Source: Geotrypetes seraphini
Lineage: Eukaryota; Chordata; Amphibia; Gymnophiona; Dermophiidae
Assembly (NCBI RefSeq): GCF_902459505.1
Contig: NC_047095.1
Coordinates: 119,599,380 to 119,663,379 of the forward strand
Length of the DNA stretch: 64,000 nucleotides
Reading direction: 5' to 3'
The translations under genes and the position numbers were made by a program. Under the pieces are notes generated by a model. That model made no database searches, was not told the DNA's origin, and saw only the letters and a list, made by a program, of their open reading frames with translations. Numbering within the stretch: the stretch's first letter is position 1; each line of letters opens with the position of its first letter. Shown one piece after another: positions 1-11,149 of the stretch.

Positions 1-319
1 CATGACCCTGCATTTTTTATCATTTAATAGTTCAAATTCTGATCTGCATGATGGCCTTCAGTATATGAGATCTTCTCTCACATGGTTGCTTTGAGGCTTT
101 TGGGGAGGGGGGAGGTGTAGCTGCCTGACCTTTGCCTAAAACATTCCTACTTTATTTCTGTCTTATTGCCATTTCTTTTTGTCTTACACATCCAGACACT
201 GATTGACCTGCTTCGGGTTGAATATGGGTGCCTTGATGTTTTCCTTATGCAGGTTATTTAAAACTGGCTTTTTAAAAAAATTGCATGGCTGAGGGTAAAC
301 TTTCTTCCTTTTTAAACTA
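1..319. other. No recognised feature
   Basis: AT-rich sequence without a repeat or gene that I recognise. A 19-codon open stretch with AG before and GT after it (196-252) is discussed under rejected items. Confidence 0.4.
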
Positions 320-1218
320 CGAGGGTCATTTCATAAATAATACACACTATTTTTTTATTTACATGTTTTATTTTTTTTTCAAGTATTTCTTTATAATCCT
401 TCAATATAGTTTCCCTGCTTTGAAATGACAGAGTCCCAACGTCTGGGAAGCTTCATTATTCCATCCAAGATACTGTTTTTGTTCAGTTAAAATGGCTCGG
501 GTACTCGGGTAAAGCTCTTCCAGACATGCAAAATGATGTCCACGCATAAGTCGTTTCAACATTGGAAAAAGGTCGAAGTCTGGTGGACTGTAGGGAGCAT
601 AAGGTAACACCTCCCAACTGTATTTGTGTAGTTTTTCAATGACGACATTCCTTATGTGCAGGTGAGCGTTGTCAAGAGCAACTGAGATTGGGTTTTGTGT
701 ATTTTTCACAAAAAATCATGATAATACACTGCTGTGACACTTCTTCCACATGGAACTTTGTCTGTGATGATGATGCCTTCATAAGCAAAAATCATCATTT
801 GTTTGACTTTTGATTGAGCTCGTCAAAATTGTTTTTGGTCATGGGGAAGATGGAGCTCTCCACTCGTCATTGAAAAACTACACAAATACGACCGGGAGGT
901 GTTGCCTCCTGCTTCCTAAAGTCCAGACATGATTCCACCAGACTTTGACCTTTTTCCAAAGTTGAAACAACCTTTGCGTGGACATCATTTTGCATCTCTG
1001 GAAGAGCTTTCTTCCGCCGGTAACCGAGCCATTCAGCAAGTGAACAAAACGGTGTCTTGCATGGAATAATGAAGCTTCCTGGACATTGGACATTCCTGGA
1101 CATTGCAAAGCAGGGAGACTATATTGAAGGATTGTAAAGAAATACTTGAAAAAGAAATAAACATGTAAATTAAAAAAAAAAACAAAAACAGTGTGCATTA
1201 TTTATGAAATGACCCTCA
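320..1218. mobile_element. Mariner-type foldback element
   Basis: Termini GAGGGTCATTTCATAAATAA (left, from 321) and its inverted copy (right, ending 1217) are flanked by TA at 318-319 and 1219-1220, the Tc1/mariner target. The left half, read on the - strand, and the right half, read on the + strand, both code for the C-terminal part of a mariner transposase (SPPDFDLFP and PPDFDLFPKL). The element is therefore two 3' halves joined head to head, with no 5' half. Both halves carry stops, so it is not coding. Confidence 0.8.
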
Positions 1219-2325
1219 TATTTGAGAGGGGAGTGGGGGTGTGGAAAGATCCTCAATGGATTTTTTTTTTTTTTTTTTGGTATAGTTTTTCTATTATTTT
1301 AGCACTCAGGATTCAGTCCATGCCAAAATATAACCAGAGTATTTGTAATGTTGACTCCCCCCCTCTTATCACAGAGCCCTGGACTGATCCAGTTTTCTGC
1401 TAGATTCGGGGATGGTGCATTTGGTGCCTGCAGTCCGGGTTACTATGAATTATTTCTTTAGTGCTACCGGATGTACACAGCACTGCACAGAGTCATGGAG
1501 GAGGCAGTCCCTGCTCCAAAGAGCTTACATTCTAAACAGACAAGACAGACAAACAGGATGTCATGGATATAGTTATGGGGAATCGCTGCCAGCAGTGATT
1601 GGAAGCTGTGTGGCGTCCTTTTCAGTATGTGACTAGGGAGTCAGGTGACTGAGGCTTGTGGGTTTTTATGAGACTTTAGACTTTATGTGGGTGGTGTGTG
1701 CATGACTGTATGATATGTGGTGGCTGGTGTGGGTGCTGAGTAAGGGATTTTTCGGGATAATAAAAATTTCTGGGGTCAAATGGGGGACATGGGCTGTTCT
1801 TGTGGTTGGTGTGTTTTGAGAGCACGGATGAGAGATATCAGCCGTTCATTGTTTCTTTTCTTCTGGACTGGGGAGCTTGTTATGCTCTGAAGCCTCACAT
1901 GTTTATTGACTATTATACTAGTTTTTATGTGCTCTGGGGGGGGGGGGGGCAATGGGCTCCTCATTCTTTTGGTTTTGGTTTCTTTTGGCATTTTTGTTCT
2001 TTAGTCTTTTGAAAGCACGCATGTACCCTTTATGCCATTACTGTGATCTCTGATGGTGCGGCTGCTTGTATTGTATTGTTTTGCACTGTTCCCAGCCACT
2101 TGTGTTTGCATTCTGTATTTCTTGTATGCCCTTTGTTACACTGTTTGACTTCAATAAACAAGATTTCACAAAAGAAAAAGAAAAAAAGAACTGGAAATTC
2201 TAGTTTTCTCCTTTTCCATTAAATAGATTTTTGCTTCCCTCTAGGAAACAGGCAAGGACAGATGTTTATATGCTTCTGAAGAGCAAAATAATTCTCTTCC
2301 CTTCTCACTATAGTCTATGATAAAA
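1219..2325 (+). repeat. Degraded dispersed repeats, possibly a LINE 3' end
   Basis: No gene seen. Around 1465-1560 is a segment of the kind found near vertebrate L2-type tails (cagtccctgctccaaag). The stretch ends near 2150-2190 with an AATAAA followed by an A-rich run, as at the 3' ends of L1-type LINEs elsewhere in this window. Classification is tentative. Confidence 0.3.
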
Positions 2326-2465
2326 ACAAAAAATACCTAACGCGCGGTGCGGCCAACTAGAAACTTCTAGTTAAAAAGGTCCGTACCGAGGGCTCCGTCG
2401 GTGACGTCACCCATGTGTTAAGAATATGCTGCCTGCTTGTCCTGGGATAACAAAAAATACCTAAC
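2326..2465. repeat. Unclassified insert between 17-bp direct repeats
   Basis: The 17-mer aacaaaaaatacctaac occurs at 2326-2342 and again at 2449-2465, enclosing about 106 bp with cggtgacgtcaccc and tgcctgcttgtcctggg. The second motif resembles one near 25230 (cctgcttgtcctagg). Either a target-site duplication around a small insertion or a local tandem duplication; I cannot decide which. Confidence 0.4.
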
Positions 2466-2718
2466 ACACGTTCTAATAGCGAATGGTCCAGCAAGACTAT
2501 AAATGCGCCACGTGTAACATCCATTTGCACCCTCACTCCACGCACTTCACCATCACCAGTGGGTCATTGGGGCAGAATGAACTCCACTTTCTCCTGCCCT
2601 TAGTAGCTGTACCTCAAGCGCTCGGAGTTACGCTGATTATCGGATCTACCTAATAGTTCTGTAAATTTGGGGACGCTATTAGGGGTTGTCCCCATATAGT
2701 GTTTTGAATGCCCTAGGG

Positions 2719-2902
2719 CAGGGGCATCCAATCTCAGCCCTCGCCAGGTCAGGTTTTCAGGATTTCCCAAATGAATGTGCATGAGATTTATTTGCATACA
2801 ATGGAAGCAGTGCATGCAAATAGATCTTGTGTAAATTCATTGGGGAAATCCTGAAAACCTGACTGGATTGCGGCTCTCGAGGACCGACGTTGGACAACTC
2901 TG
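2719..2902. mobile_element. hAT-type palindromic MITE
   Basis: Starts caggggcatccaatc and ends with the imperfect inverse. Flanks ccctaggg (2711-2718) and ttctaggg (2903-2910) agree at 6 of 8 bases. The interior is a long hairpin with the core gcatgcaaatagatc and the octamer ATGCAAAT at 2814-2821. Non-coding. Confidence 0.7.
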
Positions 2903-3129
2903 TTCTAGGGTGATTACTATGCGGGTTTTGGTTTTGGTTTTGTTTGGAGGGGGAGGTTGTACATTTACATCCGTATTCAGCTGGAGCTTCAGCTGGAGGG
3001 GAAAAAAGGTACATGATGGTCTTCTCTCTATATAAACTCCTACTGTCTGTGGTGGCAGTAGTTTGTTGAGCAGGGATTGCTGTGTCATATTTTTTCTTGA
3101 TGGTCCCCTTTTTCGTGACCCTTGTGCAG

Positions 3130-3322
3130 GTGAAGCCCCTGATCATGTCAGAACAGCTGCTCTGGATCGGCGGCAGTGAGATTGGCGAGGTTGATACTTA
3201 CCGCATTCCTCTCATCACCTACACTCCCAAGGGCCACCTCTTGGCTATCTCTGAGGCCCGAAAGTTTGGAGCTTACGACTGGGGCGCAAAGTTCATTGCT
3301 ATTCGTCGCTCGGAAGATAAAG
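3130..3322 (+). CDS. NEU1: NEU1 exon (exon 2 by comparison with human)
   Basis: Begins after the acceptor tgtgcag and ends before gtgagg, leaving one base of a split Gly codon. Codes from [12 protein letters not shown] to RRSEDK, matching the start of the mature human enzyme. Contains YRIP and the conserved EARK segment. Confidence 0.95.
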
Positions 3323-6300
3323 GTGAGGGACAAGGGAGGTCTTGGGTGCTCGGGTGTTGGTGTGGTGCAGGATATGAATCCCAAACTTTCTTTCCTGTCC
3401 CTGCTGATAGGATCTACCTGGGGCCCAACTTCTCTGCTGGAAGATGATGGCTCAGTGAAGGACGGGCTAAACTTGGGGGCGGTGCTGGTGGATGATGAGA
3501 TGGGTTACATTTTCATTATCTACACCCTCTGTGGCCACTATATCCATTGCAATGTCTCCAGTACGATGATCATCTGTAGCAAGGATGATGGGTTGAACTG
3601 GAGCCCACCACGCAACCTGTCCCGTGAAGTAGGCACAAAAATGTTTGCGGCAGGCCCAGGTAATGGGATCCAGGTAAGAAAGCCTCTGTCCTTCCTCTCT
3701 CTCTTTTTGTCTGGTTCTCCTCAGGGAGCTGTCATGGACTCGAGAGGGTCCAGAGAAGAGCAACAAAAATGATAAAGGGCATGGAAAACCTCTCGTATGC
3801 TGAGAGGCTGGAGAAGCTAGGGCTCTTTTCCCTGGAAAAACGGAGACTTAGAGGGGATATGATAGAAACTTATAAGATCATGAAGGGTATAGTGAAGGTA
3901 GAGAGAGACAGATTCTTCAGACTGGCGGGGGCAACAAAAACTAGAGGGCACTCAAAAAAATTGAAGGGAGATAGGTTCAGAACAAATGCTAGGAAGTTCT
4001 TCTTCACCCAGAGGGTGGTGGACACCTGGAATGCGCTTCCAGAGGGGGTGGTTGAGCAGAGTACGGTTTTGGGTTTCAAAAAGGGATTGGACGAATTCCT
4101 GAAGGGTAAGGGAATCCAGGGGTACAATTAGAGAGTTACTATACAAGACAAAATGCTCTTGAGTAATAGATCACTACAGGTCATTGACCTGGGGGGCCGC
4201 CGCGGGAGCGGACTGCTGGGCATGATGGACCTATGGTCTGACTCGGCAGAGGCCATGCTTATGTGCTTTCTTCTTTCCTCTCTCCCTCTCTACCTGGCTG
4301 TCATCAGACAGCGGTCTCAGGCAACCTCATAAGAACATAAGAATTTCAATACTAGGTCAGACTGAAGGTCAGTCAAGCCACTCCTTGCACCCTGTCCCCC
4401 TCTGTTTCCAACAGTGGCCAACCCAGGTCCCAAGAACCTGGCAGAAACTCAAATAGTAGCTACATTCCAGAGCTGGGACTGTGATGTCATAATGCCTCAT
4501 TTCACCAATGCCTAAGAGTCAAACTCACCAGTGATGTCACAATGGCTTGATTGTCCTAAACACGTTAAAATAGCCATACTGGGTCAGACCAAAGGTCCAT
4601 CTAGCTCATTATCCTGTTTTCAACCCAGTGGCCAACCCAGGTCCCAAATACCTAGCTAGATCCCAAGGAGTAAAACAGATTTGATGCTGCTTATCCTAGG
4701 AATAAGCAGTGAATTTCCCCAAGCCATCTCGATAATGGCCTACAGACTCCCCTTTTAGGAATTTTTCCAAACCTTTTTTAAACCCCACTAAGCTAACTGA
4801 TTTCACCACATTCTCCAGCAGTGAATTCCAGAGTTTAAGTACACGTGTGAAGAAATATTTTTTCAGGTTTGTTTTAAATCTAGTACTTGGTAGCTTCAGC
4901 GCATGTCCCCCTAGTCCTAGTATTTTTGGAAAGAGAAAACAAGCGATTCACAGCTACCCTTTCCACTCCACTCAGTATTTTATAGACCTCTATGTGTCTT
5001 CTCCAAACTGAAGAGCCCTAGAAAGATGTTGACGGCAGAAAAGGGCTACAGCCCATCAAGTCTGCCCACTCTACTGACCCACCCCATTAAGTCTGGGTGC
5101 TGATGACTTAGTTCCTTAGCTCGACCCTCGTAGTGATCCCACGTGGATGTCCCATTTATTCTTAAAGTCGAGTACGCTGGTGGCCTTGATCACCTGCACC
5201 GGAAGTTTGTTCCAGTGATCCACCACCCTTTCTGTTAAGAAGTACTTCCTGGTGTCACCATTAAAGTTCCCTCCTCTGAGTTTGAGCGCGTGCCCCCTTG
5301 TGACCGAGGGTCCTTTGGGAAGGAAGATGTCGTCTTCCACCTCGACACGTCCTGTGACATATTTAAATGTCTCAATCATGTCCCCCCTTTCCCTGCGCTC
5401 CTCTAGAGTATAGAGCTGCTTTAGCCTTTCCTCATAGGGAAGTCGTCCCATCCCTTTTATCATTTTCATTGCCCTTCTCTGTACTTTTTCTAGATACAGC
5501 CATATCATAGCCATTATAACATTTTCATCTTTATTTTCATTCCTTTCCCGATAATTCCTAACATTCTATTTGCTTTCTTAGCAGCTGTCGCACATCGAGC
5601 TGAGGGTTTCAACGTATCCTCCACAATGACACCTCGATCCTTTTCCTGAGCAGTGACTCCTAACACAGAACCCAGCATCACGTAGTCCGGGTTCCTCTTT
5701 CTCATATACCTTACTTTGCACTTAATCACATTAAGCGTCACCTGCCATTTTGATGCCCAGTCTCACGAGGTCCTCTTGCAATTTTTCACAATCCTTATGC
5801 GATTTAACAACTTTGTGTCTTCAGCAAATTTAATTACCTCACTAGTTGATAGGATAATGATAGGAGGCTTGCCCCAGAAGACGTATGAGGAGAGACTGGA
5901 AGCCCTGAATATGTATACCCTAGAGCAGGGATCTCAAAGTCGGGTTTTCAGGATTTCCCCAATGAGTATGCATTGAAAGCAGTGCATGCACATAGATTGC
6001 ATTCATATTAATTGGGGAAATCCTGAAAACCCGACTGGATTGCGGCCCTCAAGGAGGGATTTTGAGACCCCTGCCCTAGAGGAAAGGAGGGACAGGGGAG
6101 ATATGATTCAGACGTTCAAATACTCGAAGGGTATTAACGTAGAACAAAATCTTTTCCAGAGAAAGGAAAATGGTAAAACCAGAGGACGTAATTTGAGGTT
6201 GAGGGGTGGTAGATTCAGGGGCAATGTTAGGAAATTCTTGTTTACGGAGAGGGTGGTGGATGCCTGGAATGTGCTCCCGAGAGAGGTGGTGGAGAGTAAA

Positions 6301-9300
6301 ACTGTGACTGAGTTCAAAGAAGCGTGGGATGAACACAGAGGATCTAGAATCAGAAAATAAGATTAAATATTGAACTAAGGCCAGTTACTGGGCAGACTTG
6401 CACGGGCTGTGTCTGTGTAAGGCCGTTTGATGGGGGATGGGCTGGGGAGGGCTTCAGTGGCTTGGAGGGTGTAGATGGGTTGGAGAAGGTTTTAATGGAG
6501 ATTTCAGCAGTTGGAACCCAAGCACAGTACCGGGTAGAGCTTTGGATTCTTGCCCAGAAATAGCTAAGAAAAAAAATTAAAAATTTAAACGGAATCAGGT
6601 TGGGCAGACTGGATGGGCCATTCGGGTCTTTATCTGCTGTCATCTACTATGTTAGTTATTCCCAGCAGCCACTCTCTGTCTTGTCTCCCTTTCTATCTGC
6701 GTGTCATCAGGGATCGATCATGGGCAGCCTTTCTCTTTCTTTATAGAAGAAACAGGACCCTAAGAAGGGACGCTTGATCGTCTGTGGGCACGGGACCATC
6801 AGCGGTGATGGGATTTTCTGTCTGCTCAGCGATGACCATGGGAGATCATGGCAGAATGGGGGAAGCCTGAAGAGTATCCCTTATAACCAGCCCAAGAAAT
6901 CCCGGGACTTTAATCCTGATGAGTGCCAGGTAAGAGCTTGCCTACTGTCTATCCCCTCCCCCCTTGTTAGCACATAAGCACATAAGCAATGCCTCTGCCG
7001 GGTCAGACCTGAGGTCCATCGTGCCCAGCAGTCCGCTCACGCGGCGGCCCAACAGGTCCAGAACCTGCGTAATAATCCTCTATCTATACCCCTCTATCCC
7101 CTTTTCCAACAGGAAATTGTCCAATCCTTTCTTAAACCCCAGTACCGTACTCTGCCCTATTACATCCTCTGGAAGCGCATTCCAGGTGTCCACCACCCGC
7201 TGAGTAAAGAAAAACTTCCTAGCATTTGTTTTGAATCTATCCCCTTCTAATTTTTCCGAATGCCCTCTTGTTCTTTTATGTTTTGAAAGTTTGAAGAATC
7301 TGTCTCTCTCCACTTTCTCTATGCCCTTCATGATCTTGTAGGTCTCTATCATGTCTCCTCTGAGTCTCCGCTTTTCCAGGGAGAAGAGCTCCAGCTTCTC
7401 CAATCTTTCAGTGTATGAAAGGTTTTCCATGCCCTTAATCATTCGTGTCGCTCTCCTCTGGACCCTCTCAAGTATTGCCATATCCTTCTTAAGGTACGGT
7501 GACCAATACTGAACACAGTACTCCAGGTGCGGGCGCACCATTGCCCGATACAACGGCAGGATGACTTCTTTTGTTCTGGTCGTAATACCCTTCTTAATAA
7601 TACCCAACATTCTGTTTGCCTTCTTCGCGGTTGCTGCACATTGTGCCGTTGACTTCATTGTTGTATCCACCAGTACACCCAAATCTCTTTCAAGGTTACT
7701 TCCCTCTAATACTAATCCCCCCATTTGGTAGCTGAACATCGGGTTCTTTCTCCCTATATGCATGTTGCCTCCTAACCGTCCTCCTTTCCTTGCACCCTCT
7801 CCCCTTTGAGGCTTGACATGACTCATTCCATCTCTCCAGCAAAGACAAATGCAATTACAAGCAGGAACTCAAAATTCTGGTATTTTCTCAGGAAAATCAA
7901 ATTATGGGTCTCGGTAAGCAATGAGAGAAGGAAGGGAGAGCAATCGAAATTCAGGCCTGGATCAACCTGTTAGATTAAAATGGAGAATCTGGAGAAATGA
8001 CAGATTTGGGAGTGACAATGGTTTAGTTCCGCATCAGTCAGCTTAACCTTGAAAGAATTTCTCGGGGCGTGGGAGGGTTGGTTTGGCTAGGGCGAAAAAA
8101 TGGCTTAGAAATCTGTGCACACAAGAGGAAACGGCTGATGATTCGGCACTGATGCCCTTCCGCTGACCTTCTCCATTTCCTTGGCAGCCTTATGAACTTT
8201 CCGACGGCTCGGTCGTGATCAATGCCCGCAACCAGAACTTCTACCACTGCAACTGCCGTATCGTGGTGCGCAGCTATGATGCCTGTGATAGTTTGCTGCC
8301 TGAGCACCTAACCTTTGACGAGACACTGGTGGACCCTGCTGTTGCTGCTGGTGCCCTTGTGAAGAACGATGTCGTCTTCTTCAGCAACCCTGCCCACCAG
8401 AACAACCGTAAGTGTAGCTAGTGATAAGGGAGAGACAGGGATACATTTCACTCCGCCTCCCACCAGTGTCGTCCTGGCAAGACTCAGGTTTTTTTAGGGT
8501 GCGCGTACAGGTGCGAAACAGCTTTATAACAAAATAAGAGCACTGTCTTATATAGATAAGAGTGTCCCAGCGAGATGAGCAATTCTGGTGAACTGTCTTA
8601 TCAGTAGGTGACACCCTTTTATGATACGAAAGCTGCTGCCAGTAACCTCTTACAAGCTACATTTATACTAATCTATATAATAAAACCCTAGCCGCGCATG
8701 CGCACTTCCTAACTGCGTGCTTCCATGATCTGTAGGTCTGTGGCCGCAGGAGTGCGCATGCGCGAGTCCCCAGCCTTCTTCCCAGCACCTACCCACACTG
8801 CCGACAGGACTGGCCGCCAGCGCTGGACTCTCCACAATATTCGGCTCCTCTCACCAGCCGCACCAGCGTCGGAGAAGGCTTCTGACGCTGGCGGGGATCG
8901 AGAGGAGTCACGGCGACACCTCGCGTGGCAGGAAGGGAAGCGCCGAGAAACCACTCCAGCCGCTACGTTCTTCGCGGTCCCGACTCCAGCAGCGTGTGCA
9001 GCACTCTACACGCGCTGCTTCGGTCCTTCTACTGCCCTGATTTGCTCTGCCGCATCTCTGATGATGTCATCAGGGACGTGCCAGAGTAAATCAGGCACGC
9101 TGCTGGAATCGGCAGATTTGTCAGGACCGTGGCAAGGGAAGGGGGGGTAAAGGAAATGCTACTGCTGCACAGGGAAGTGGTATGGGGGGAAGGAATGCTG
9201 CTGCTGTGGCACAGGGAAGTGAGGGGGGATCGAAATGCTGCTGTTCAGGGAAGTAGGGTGGGGGGGGGAAATGCTGCTGCACAGGGACATGGAGGGGGAG

Positions 9301-10544
9301 GGAATGCTGCTGTGGCTGCTGCACAGGGAAGTGGGGGGGAAAGAAAGCCCGTTAATGTAACGGGCTAAAATACTAGTAAGAAATAAATGCATTACCTTTT
9401 AATTTCTATAAGTTTTGTTAGTGTGTTTCTAATTTATATAGTTGTCTGTTGCCTGGTGAGTTATTCTAGCACTAAACTAAATGTTCAGTGCAGTGACCAT
9501 CTTATTATAAAGCAGTTTCATGTTAGTACACACTTCCTAATCGCATTTTTCTAAGAGAGTTTCTTATTATAATAACAGTGTCACTATTTGACTTATCAGA
9601 AACAGTGGCCTCCTGATGCCACTCTGTTTTTCTGTCATCCCCCCCCCCCTAACATACACATTTCTTTTGGCTATTCTGGATCTGATGTTAAAATGCTTGT
9701 AACTTTCTGGGTTGTTTTGTGCCTGACCCTACCACACTATTGTGCTTTCACCGCTAGGTACTTGTGAAAGAAAATTGTCCCTTCAGGCATGGTCTGTGTT
9801 TCTGCGGTTACCTCTAGGTCTTCTACTTAACCTTATAGCTTATATTTAGTTTTTGAAGAGTAGGACTGGAGCTCAAAGCGCAGGGTGATCCTTTTGTGTG
9901 ACTTTCCCCTGATTCAGTTTCTTAAAATTAGAATGCAATGCTCGGGCTGTATTTCTTGCTGTGAGTGGTGCCATCATGCAGGAGGATAGTCATCAATACC
10001 TGCTGATTTTTCAGCAAGATTCACTTACTATATTAACACATTCCAAGCTTTGAAATCTATTGCTGCCATGCAGTATCTAGACCAGGGGTGTCAAAGTCCT
10101 CCTCGAGGGCCATAATCCAGTTGGGTTTTCAGGATTTCCCCAATGAGTATGCATGAAATCTATAAGCATACAATGAAAGCAGTGCATGCAAATAGATCTC
10201 ATGCATATTCTGAAAACCCGACTGGATTGCGGCCCTCGAGGAGGGACTTTGACACCCCTGGTCTAGACCAATTTTATATTGTTTATAAGGAATTTTTTTT
10301 TTTTTTCTTTCTCTTTCCATATCTAGGGGTGAACTTGACCCTGCGCTGGAGCTACACCAAAGGCACATCCTGGGAGCAGGAAACGACCCAAATCTGGAGC
10401 TATGCCAGCGGCTACTCCGCCATTACGTCACTGAACCATACTGTGGACGATGAGCAGTACATCTATATCATCTATGAGAAAGGGTGGCGGGACATCACTG
10501 AATCCATCTCCCTTGTCAAAATAAATATTTACGGTCATCTATAA
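3130..10544 (+). CDS. NEU1: NEU1, lysosomal sialidase-1 (five exons, first exon not seen)
   Basis: Removes terminal sialic acid from glycoproteins and glycolipids in the lysosome; the vertebrate enzyme works in a complex with cathepsin A and beta-galactosidase (family knowledge). Exons 3130-3322, 3411-3673, 6747-6929, 8188-8407 and 10327-10544 join in phase to 358 residues plus TAA. Human NEU1 has 415, so about 57 N-terminal residues (signal peptide) are missing; I did not find that exon here. Seen: YRIP, the counterpart of the sialidase FRIP motif, in the first exon, and three Asp boxes: SEDKGSTW across the first junction, [16 protein letters not shown]. The end reads KINIYGHL. The intron between the second and third listed exons carries several CR1 copies, the next intron one more, and the last intron a Helitron and a hAT MITE. 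Possible poly-A signals AATAAA lie at 11030 and 11144. Confidence in identity is very high; single-base exon borders are inferred from splice consensus. Confidence 0.96.
3411..3673 (+). CDS. NEU1: NEU1 exon with two Asp boxes
   Basis: Acceptor ctgatag, donor gtaaga. Completes the first Asp box (GSTW) and holds the second (SKDDGLNW) and DGLNLGAVL. Ends at GPGNGIQ. The 88-bp intron before it is very short. Confidence 0.95.
3733..4265 (+). mobile_element. CR1 LINE, 5'-truncated 3' end
   Basis: In the NEU1 intron. Codes for the CR1 ORF2 C-terminus ([20 protein letters not shown], then [16 protein letters not shown]) open to 4131, followed by a short 3' UTR ending near catgcttatgtgc. Only the last part of ORF2 is present, as is usual for CR1. 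Confidence 0.85.
4328..4563 (-). mobile_element. CR1 3' UTR fragment
   Basis: Read on the - strand it is a CR1 3' tail ending in cttatgttcttat. It includes, at about 4455-4545, the recurring 75-bp segment with atgtcataatgcc and gatgtcacaatggc that is also found at five other places in this window. Confidence 0.7.
4564..5015 (-). mobile_element. CR1 3' end, second copy
   Basis: A second CR1 tail in the same orientation. On the + strand it shows the usual inverse tail phrase gggtcagaccaaaggtcc and the inverse coding of the ORF2 end (aaatattttttcaggtttg). Decayed and non-coding. Confidence 0.7.
5016..5855 (-). mobile_element. CR1 LINE fragment, 5'-truncated
   Basis: The - strand frames code for the end of the RT region ([19 protein letters not shown]) and the C-terminal domain ([20 protein letters not shown], then [17 protein letters not shown]). 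It is from a different CR1 subfamily than the copy at 3733 and is broken into two frames. Confidence 0.85.
5856..6660 (+). mobile_element. CR1 LINE fragment split by a hAT MITE
   Basis: CR1 C-terminal coding ([20 protein letters not shown] before the insertion; [20 protein letters not shown] after it) with a 3' UTR to about 6660. The MITE at 5926-6073 interrupts it, so the CR1 copy is the older of the two. Confidence 0.85.
5926..6073. mobile_element. hAT-type palindromic MITE inside CR1
   Basis: 148 bp, from CAGGGATCTCAAAGTC to GACCCCTG, with a perfect 8-bp target duplication ccctagag at 5918-5925 and 6074-6081. Hairpin interior with gcagtgcatgcacatag. The 8-bp target and CAGGG termini fit the hAT superfamily. 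Confidence 0.85.
6747..6929 (+). CDS. NEU1: NEU1 exon with third Asp box
   Basis: Acceptor tctttatag, donor gtaagagc. Codes [16 protein letters not shown], the Asp box SDDHGRSW, and ends NPDECQ at phase 0. The segment around NPDECQ is one of the best conserved in NEU1. Confidence 0.95.
6970..7826 (-). mobile_element. CR1 LINE 3' end with long open frame
   Basis: The - strand frame 7826-7080 is open for 248 codons and covers the RT end and the C-terminal domain ([40 protein letters not shown]). The upstream part has been replaced by unrelated sequence. The tail on the left ends at cacataagcacataagc, two units of the cttatgtg 8-mer found at CR1 3' ends. Confidence 0.9.
8188..8407 (+). CDS. NEU1: NEU1 exon
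   Basis: Acceptor ccttggcag, donor gtaagtg. Codes [17 protein letters not shown] through [10 protein letters not shown] plus one base of a split Arg codon. VINARNQN and RSYDACD match human NEU1 closely. Confidence 0.95.
8682..9376 (+). mobile_element. Non-autonomous Helitron
   Basis: Begins TCTATATAATAAAACCCTAG just after an A and ends ACTAG just before a T. It carries the terminal hairpin cccgttaatgtaacggg 12 bp upstream of the 3' end. These are the Helitron hallmarks: TC start, hairpin plus CTAG end, insertion between A and T, no target duplication. No Rep/helicase coding is present. It lies in the last NEU1 intron and includes the G-rich tandem repeat at 9120-9350. Confidence 0.8.
9120..9350 (+). 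repeat. G-rich tandem repeat in the Helitron
   Basis: About five degenerate units of 40-50 bp, each with caggaagtg-like and aatgctgctg motifs separated by G runs. Repeats near the 3' end are common in non-autonomous Helitrons. Confidence 0.7.
9377..10082. other. Intronic sequence, nothing recognised
   Basis: Last NEU1 intron. AT-rich, with a short C run at about 9641. I see no repeat family or coding stretch here. Confidence 0.4.
10083..10260. mobile_element. hAT-type palindromic MITE
   Basis: 178 bp, from CAGGGGTGTCAAAGTC to GACTTTGACACCCCTG, an exact 16-bp inverted terminal repeat. Flanks atctagac and gtctagac agree at 7 of 8 bases. Octamer ATGCAAAT at 10186-10193. It ends only 66 bp before the last NEU1 exon. 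Confidence 0.85.
10327..10544 (+). CDS. NEU1: NEU1 last coding exon
   Basis: A T-rich tract and the acceptor atctag precede it. Codes [20 protein letters not shown] through [14 protein letters not shown] and [12 protein letters not shown] is the region of the catalytic Tyr in sialidases; [12 protein letters not shown] matches the human end. Confidence 0.95.
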
Positions 10545-11029
10545 AGGCGCTAAATCAAAAACTCCGGCAGCAGCGCACTCTGAGCTGCTCTGGGTTTTAC
10601 TTCAGACTTCTGCTCACTTTGGAAAAGAGGTGGCTGAGTGCTTACAGCTTGGGAGCAAAACCTAGAATGAATTTCTCCCCCCATTAGACCAACCTTACCA
10701 GGAAACCTTGTAACTCAGGCAGCCTCTCCTCCTTCCTGTCAAATACACATTTAAACTTGAATTCCAGGTTGCAGGATCTGGGACTAGGACAGTTGCCTTG
10801 GATGAAGGGCTAGAGACACTGGAAGATCACAAGCTGCAAGCACAACAGCACTTCTGACATTTATTGATCTTAAAGTGATGAAAAAGAGCAGAATGAGGGA
10901 CAGTCAAAGCTTTTTAGAAAGAAGTATATAATTTATTTTCTTTGGGAAGATGGGGCAATTCTGCGAGGCAGTGGCTGGATCTGATTTGGGGGGTTTCATG
11001 ATGAGCAGCGTTGACTGCATCTCTCTCTA

Positions 11030-11035
11030 AATAAA
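11030..11035 (+). terminator. Candidate NEU1 poly-A signal
   Basis: AATAAA 486 bp after the stop codon. A second AATAAA lies at 11144-11149. Which one is used cannot be told from the sequence. The 3' UTR otherwise shows no repeat family that I recognise. Confidence 0.45.
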
Positions 11036-11149
11036 AACCTTACTTTGGCAAAGTGCGGTGTAGTCACAGCTTCGGCCTGGGAGCCCTGGCTTCTGCTCAG
11101 AGCCAAGAGTGGTATCTAACTCCCTGCTTCTCAGTCAGCCTGAAATAAA

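Noticed and set aside
196-252. A 19-codon open stretch between AG and GT upstream of NEU1
   Set aside because: It could be a small exon, but it matches no part of NEU1 that I know and has no start codon. Such stretches are common by chance.
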